A stretch of DNA of 8,287 bases, taken from NCBI GenBank assembly GCA_964484395.1, contig CAZAFM010000091.1, forward strand, positions 1 through 8,287, given 5' to 3'. Position 1 is the first letter of the stretch. Each line of letters starts with the position of its first letter. Shown here one piece after another: positions 6,278-8,287 of the stretch. Below the pieces are notes generated by a model. The model had not been told where the DNA came from and searched no databases. It saw only the letters and a list, made by a program, of their open reading frames with translations. The stretch comes from CAZAFM01 sp964484395 (lineage in GTDB: Bacteria; Campylobacterota; Campylobacteria; Campylobacterales; CAZAFM01). Position numbers and translations under genes: made by a program.

Positions 6278-6379
6278 GGGTGGCTAATGGAATGTATTAT
6301 ATGAGTGCTTTTTATATGGACAATGGTTAGACTTCTTAAAGGCATACTGAGAGTAAATGATGGGAAGGGTTATCTGTAA
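6278..6379 (+). pseudogene. Truncated third copy of the DUF4870-like membrane protein gene
   Basis: Bases 6305-6379 align without gaps to 5452-5526, the last 25 codons including stop of copy 1, with 66 of 75 bases identical. The frame gives VLFIWTMVRLLKGILRVNDG then KGYL, 21 of 24 residues the same as copy 1. Upstream in the same frame, GGG TGG CTA ATG (6278-6289) matches the GWLI of copy 1, but 15 bases ending in TGA (6302-6304) replace the six expected, and TAG (6275-6277) precedes it. No start or N-terminal three quarters remain, so this is a relic. Most base differences are silent, suggesting a separate, once functional paralogue rather than a fresh copy of copy 1's tail. Confidence 0.85.
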
Positions 6380-6467
6380 ACCCATCACCACAAGGTAGTA
6401 ATTTTATAAATTATATAGTATACTAGTAAAAAATATACTATCAAAGTGGTAAAATTAGGATTTATAG
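6380..6467. other. AT-rich leader of the ATPase gene
   Basis: No coding potential was seen. The segment is very AT-rich and contains the palindrome TAGTATACTA (6416-6425), the longer inverted repeat at 6415-6441, and AGGA (6457-6460) as ribosome-binding site for the next gene. No terminator for the preceding relic was recognised. Confidence 0.45.
6415..6441. promoter_or_regulatory. Inverted repeat overlapping the likely promoter of the ATPase gene
   Basis: ATAGTATA (6415-6422) and TATACTAT (6434-6441) are perfect 8-bp inverted arms separated by 11 bases. The right arm contains TATACT (6434-6439), a plausible -10 element 28 bases before the GTG start. Arms about two helical turns apart centre to centre (19 bases) would suit a dimeric repressor; no regulator candidate can be assigned. 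Confidence 0.4.
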
Positions 6468-7670
6468 GTGAAAAAAAGAACACTAGAAGATATACTAGAA
6501 ATAGCCCTTGATACATTTCCTGTGGTACTTCTAAATGGTGCTAGACAAGTGGGTAAATCAACTCTAGCACTGCAAAACTTCAAGAACTATCTTACTTTTG
6601 ATGATGGGGAGTTTCGGCTCTATGCCAAGGAAAATCCAAAAGGTTTTTTAAAAAGTCTAGAGTTGCCTATCTGCCTTGATGAGATACAAAAAGTGCCATC
6701 ACTGCTAGAGTATATCAAAATACACATAGATGCCAACAGAGCTAATGGAAGCTTTTTGCTTACTGGAAGTAGTAATGTACTAGATCACAAGGATAGCAAA
6801 GACACACTAGCAGGTAGGCTTTGTGAGCTAAGGCTTCATCCACTAAGCTCAAAAGAGAAAAATAACAAACCAGATGAAAATGTCATAGAAAAGCTTCTAA
6901 GCAGAGATTTCAAGCTTCCTAGAAAAGATTTTTATGATGAGGTATGCCAGCACATATTAGATGGTGGGTATCCTGAGATTTTGGAGCTCAAAGGACTACA
7001 AAAAGAGCTGTGGTTTAAATCATACATAGCGACATACATAGAACGAGACGCAAGAGAGTTAGCTGATATAAGGGATATAGATAGTTTTATCAAGTTTGTA
7101 AATATACTAGCATCAAGAAGTGGCACACTTCTAAACAAATCGAGCCTCAGTAATGATATAGGAATAAAAGACATCACTACTGAAAACTACCTATCCATCA
7201 TAACAAGAATCTATCAAGCCACACTGCTAAAGCCATATTTTGCAAACATAGGCAAGCAGTTTGTAAAATCACCTAAGCTTTTTTTCAATGATACAGGGGT
7301 GCTATGTAGTCTTCTTCGTATAAACTCTAAAGAGCAGCTTTTAAGCTCAAACTACAGTGGTCAAATCTTTGAGACCTATGTATTTGGTGAGCTTCAAAAA
7401 CATATCTCATACCTGCAAAGACAAGCTCAGATATTTCACTACAGGACAAGCGATAAAAAGGAGTGTGACTTTATCATAGAGGTAGGAGATGAGCTTTTGG
7501 CTTGTGAGGTAAAGCAGAGCCATAGTGTAAAGAAAGATGACTTTAAACATATCGTTGACCTCCAGAGTAGATATGATAAAAAATGCCTTGGAGTGGTGTT
7601 TTACAGTGGAAATATGGTGGTAGAGTTTAGTGAGGATTTGGTTGCCATACCTTTTGGGATGTTTTTGTAA
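6468..7670 (+). CDS. AAA-family ATPase with C-terminal DUF4143 nuclease-like domain
   Basis: A 400-residue cytoplasmic protein of the AAA_14/DUF4143 class. The N-terminal P-loop domain shows Walker A GARQVGKST (24-32), Walker B LPICLDE (66-72) followed by IQKVP, a sensor-like LLTGSSN (97-103) and the family motif GRLCELRLHPLS (116-127). A helical middle (SYIATYIERDARELADI, 185-201) leads to a C-terminal part with FFNDTGVLCSLL (272-283), FETYVFGEL (301-309), CDFIIE (333-338) and ACEVKQS (345-351). Glu302, Asp334, Glu347 and Lys349 fit a PD-(D/E)XK nuclease core, all apparently intact. Biochemical role is unknown for most members; they occur in variable genome regions. The start is GTG, with AGGA seven bases upstream and an in-frame TAG immediately before it. 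It is flanked by the relic and copy 2 of the membrane protein, and is probably transcribed alone. Confidence 0.9.
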   Translation: MKKRTLEDILEIALDTFPVVLLNGARQVGKSTLALQNFKNYLTFDDGEFRLYAKENPKGFLKSLELPICLDEIQKVPSLLEYIKIHIDANRANGSFLLTGSSNVLDHKDSKDTLAGRLCELRLHPLSSKEKNNKPDENVIEKLLSRDFKLPRKDFYDEVCQHILDGGYPEILELKGLQKELWFKSYIATYIERDARELADIRDIDSFIKFVNILASRSGTLLNKSSLSNDIGIKDITTENYLSIITRIYQATLLKPYFANIGKQFVKSPKLFFNDTGVLCSLLRINSKEQLLSSNYSGQIFETYVFGELQKHISYLQRQAQIFHYRTSDKKECDFIIEVGDELLACEVKQSHSVKKDDFKHIVDLQSRYDKKCLGVVFYSGNMVVEFSEDLVAIPFGMFL

Positions 7671-7701
7671 CTTTTACAGCTACACATAATAAACCTTTCC
7701 A

Positions 7702-7707
7702 TATAAT
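7702..7707 (+). promoter_or_regulatory. -10 element TATAAT upstream of the second small membrane protein gene
   Basis: A perfect TATAAT lies 29 bases before the ATG at 7737, giving a leader of roughly 23 bases that contains the strong ribosome-binding site AAGGGG. No -35 at the normal spacing was seen. The gene can thus be expressed independently of the ATPase gene. Confidence 0.5.
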
Positions 7708-7736
7708 CTAAACAAATCATAAAACAAGGGGTCGCA

Positions 7737-8087
7737 ATGGAAGAAAATACAACTATCTCAAGTGAGAGTATAGTCAAGGATAAGAGTATCTTAACTATCA
7801 ACTATGTGTTGATGTTTGCAGGTTATGTTATCGGTATCACTTGGATTATCGGTGTTATTTTGGCGTTTATCAAAAAGGGTGATGCTGAAAACAAAGCTTC
7901 AAGAAGTCATTTTGAAAACATAATCACAGTTTTTTGGGTAAATCTAGTAGGTATTATTATCGGTGGGGCTACTCTTGCTTTTGTTATCGGGTGGTTTATT
8001 CTTATAGGTGTGTTCATCTGGACACTTATTAGGCTCATAAAAGGCTTCTTGAAAGTCAATGATGGTAGAGCATATATAGAGGAATAA
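7737..8087 (+). CDS. Small four-helix membrane protein, DUF4870-like (copy 2)
   Basis: A 116-residue paralogue of the protein encoded at 5140-5526, of unknown function. It has a Ser- and Glu-rich N-terminal tail (about 1-16), hydrophobic stretches at about 18-35, 36-45, 62-82 and 83-99, the conserved loop FIKKGDAENKASRSHF (44-59), the aromatic segment ENIITVFWVNL (60-70) and a basic end RLIKGFLKVNDGRAY (99-113). The loop and the third helix start are nearly identical to copy 1, whereas the first helix and N-terminal tail differ, so the loop and C-terminus are probably the functional parts. Its hydrophobic N-terminal half is shorter by about 12 residues than copy 1. AAGGGG about six bases before the ATG supports this start. 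It converges on the pyrophosphatase gene, with a strong terminator between them. Confidence 0.87.
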   Translation: MEENTTISSESIVKDKSILTINYVLMFAGYVIGITWIIGVILAFIKKGDAENKASRSHFENIITVFWVNLVGIIIGGATLAFVIGWFILIGVFIWTLIRLIKGFLKVNDGRAYIEE

Positions 8088-8093
8088 AGTAAA

Positions 8094-8131
8094 CAACCTA
8101 TCCCTGCTCAGGCGAGTAGGGATAGTGGTTG
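8094..8131. terminator. Bidirectional intrinsic terminator between convergent genes
   Basis: CAACC-TATCCCT-GCTC pairs with GAGT-AGGGATA-(GT)-GGTTG around an AGGC loop: 16 pairs, one G-T, with a two-base bulge. It begins seven bases after the copy 2 stop and ends five bases before the pyrophosphatase stop. T-rich sequence follows on both strands (TTTATT with a later T-run on the plus strand; TTTACTTTATT on the minus strand), so it should stop transcription from both sides. Confidence 0.85.
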
Positions 8132-8135
8132 TGGT

Positions 8136-8287
8136 TTATTTGTAGTTTTTTATTGCCTCATCTAGTAGTCTAGTAGCTTCAGCTTTGTCTTTGTACTCTT
8201 TTACTTTTACCCACTTGTTTGGCTCTAGCATTTTGTAGGTTTCAAAAAAGTTTTTGATCTTATCTAGTGTATGCTTTAGTATGTTTT
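8136..8287 (-). CDS. ppa: Inorganic pyrophosphatase, C-terminal fragment (5' end outside window)
   Basis: The minus-strand frame enters at the window edge and reads NILKHTLDKIKNFFETYKML, then EPNKWVKVKEYKDKAEATRLLDEAIKNYK and TAA. The block FFETYK-LEP-KWVKV followed by a D/A-rich helix is the characteristic C-terminus of family I (Ppa) soluble pyrophosphatases; E. coli Ppa has HFFEHYKDLEKGKWVKV at the same place. The enzyme hydrolyses pyrophosphate in the cytoplasm, pulling biosynthetic reactions forward. Only 50 codons are visible; the catalytic aspartates lie upstream and outside the window. No truncation or stop is seen in the visible part. Confidence 0.85.
   Translation of the reverse strand, partial: NILKHTLDKIKNFFETYKMLEPNKWVKVKEYKDKAEATRLLDEAIKNYK

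Noticed and set aside
6301..6330. Short ATG-started frame over the relic (MSAFYMDNG then stop)
   Set aside because: It is out of frame with the conserved relic sequence and only nine codons long.
1..8287. CRISPR arrays, tRNA or rRNA genes, transposases, integrases
   Set aside because: No regularly spaced repeats, no cloverleaf or rRNA-like sequence, and no frame resembling a recombinase was found on either strand.

Overview
The window looks like chromosomal DNA of a low-GC member of the Campylobacterota (Epsilonproteobacteria), probably a free-living Sulfurimonas-, Sulfurovum- or Arcobacter-like organism. The reasons are the HQWRQPLN phosphoacceptor box of the histidine kinase, common in this phylum; a short 62-residue ribosomal protein L28; the L28 gene next to an RCK-type potassium channel gene, as in Helicobacter pylori HP0491-HP0490; and strongly AT-biased codon use. 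Genus is inference; no rRNA or other decisive marker is present.

Left part (1-988, + strand): the 3' end of a sensor histidine kinase gene, cut by the window edge exactly at the phosphoacceptor histidine, overlaps by 8 bases a gene for a stand-alone CheY-like receiver. Together they form a two-component module without a DNA-binding output domain. Middle part (1020-5039, - strand): rpmB, an RCK potassium channel gene, argJ and a glutamate decarboxylase gene run leftwards. Channel and argJ overlap by 8 bases, and argJ and gadB are 21 bases apart, so the last three are probably one transcript. ArgJ recycles acetyl groups onto glutamate for arginine synthesis, GadB consumes glutamate and a proton to make GABA, and the channel handles K+. 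The set can be read as glutamate, pH and ion homeostasis, but a functional link is inferred.

Right part (5140-8087, + strand) is an accessory-looking islet. Two intact genes for small four-helix membrane proteins of one family (DUF4870-like; 5140-5526 and 7737-8087) bracket it. Between them lie a type II toxin-antitoxin locus whose ParE/RelE-like toxin gene carries an in-frame amber codon, a truncated third copy of the membrane-protein gene (6278-6379), and an AAA ATPase/DUF4143 gene with its own inverted-repeat promoter region. This is the least ordinary part of the window: a small paralogue array apparently broken up by insertion and decay, leaving an apparently orphaned antitoxin.

The right edge (8136-8287, - strand) holds the 3' end of the inorganic pyrophosphatase gene, convergent with the second membrane-protein gene and separated from it by a strong bidirectional terminator. 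I saw no tRNA, rRNA, CRISPR array or recognisable transposase. No complete new system can be claimed; the islet and several sequence oddities are the points worth following.
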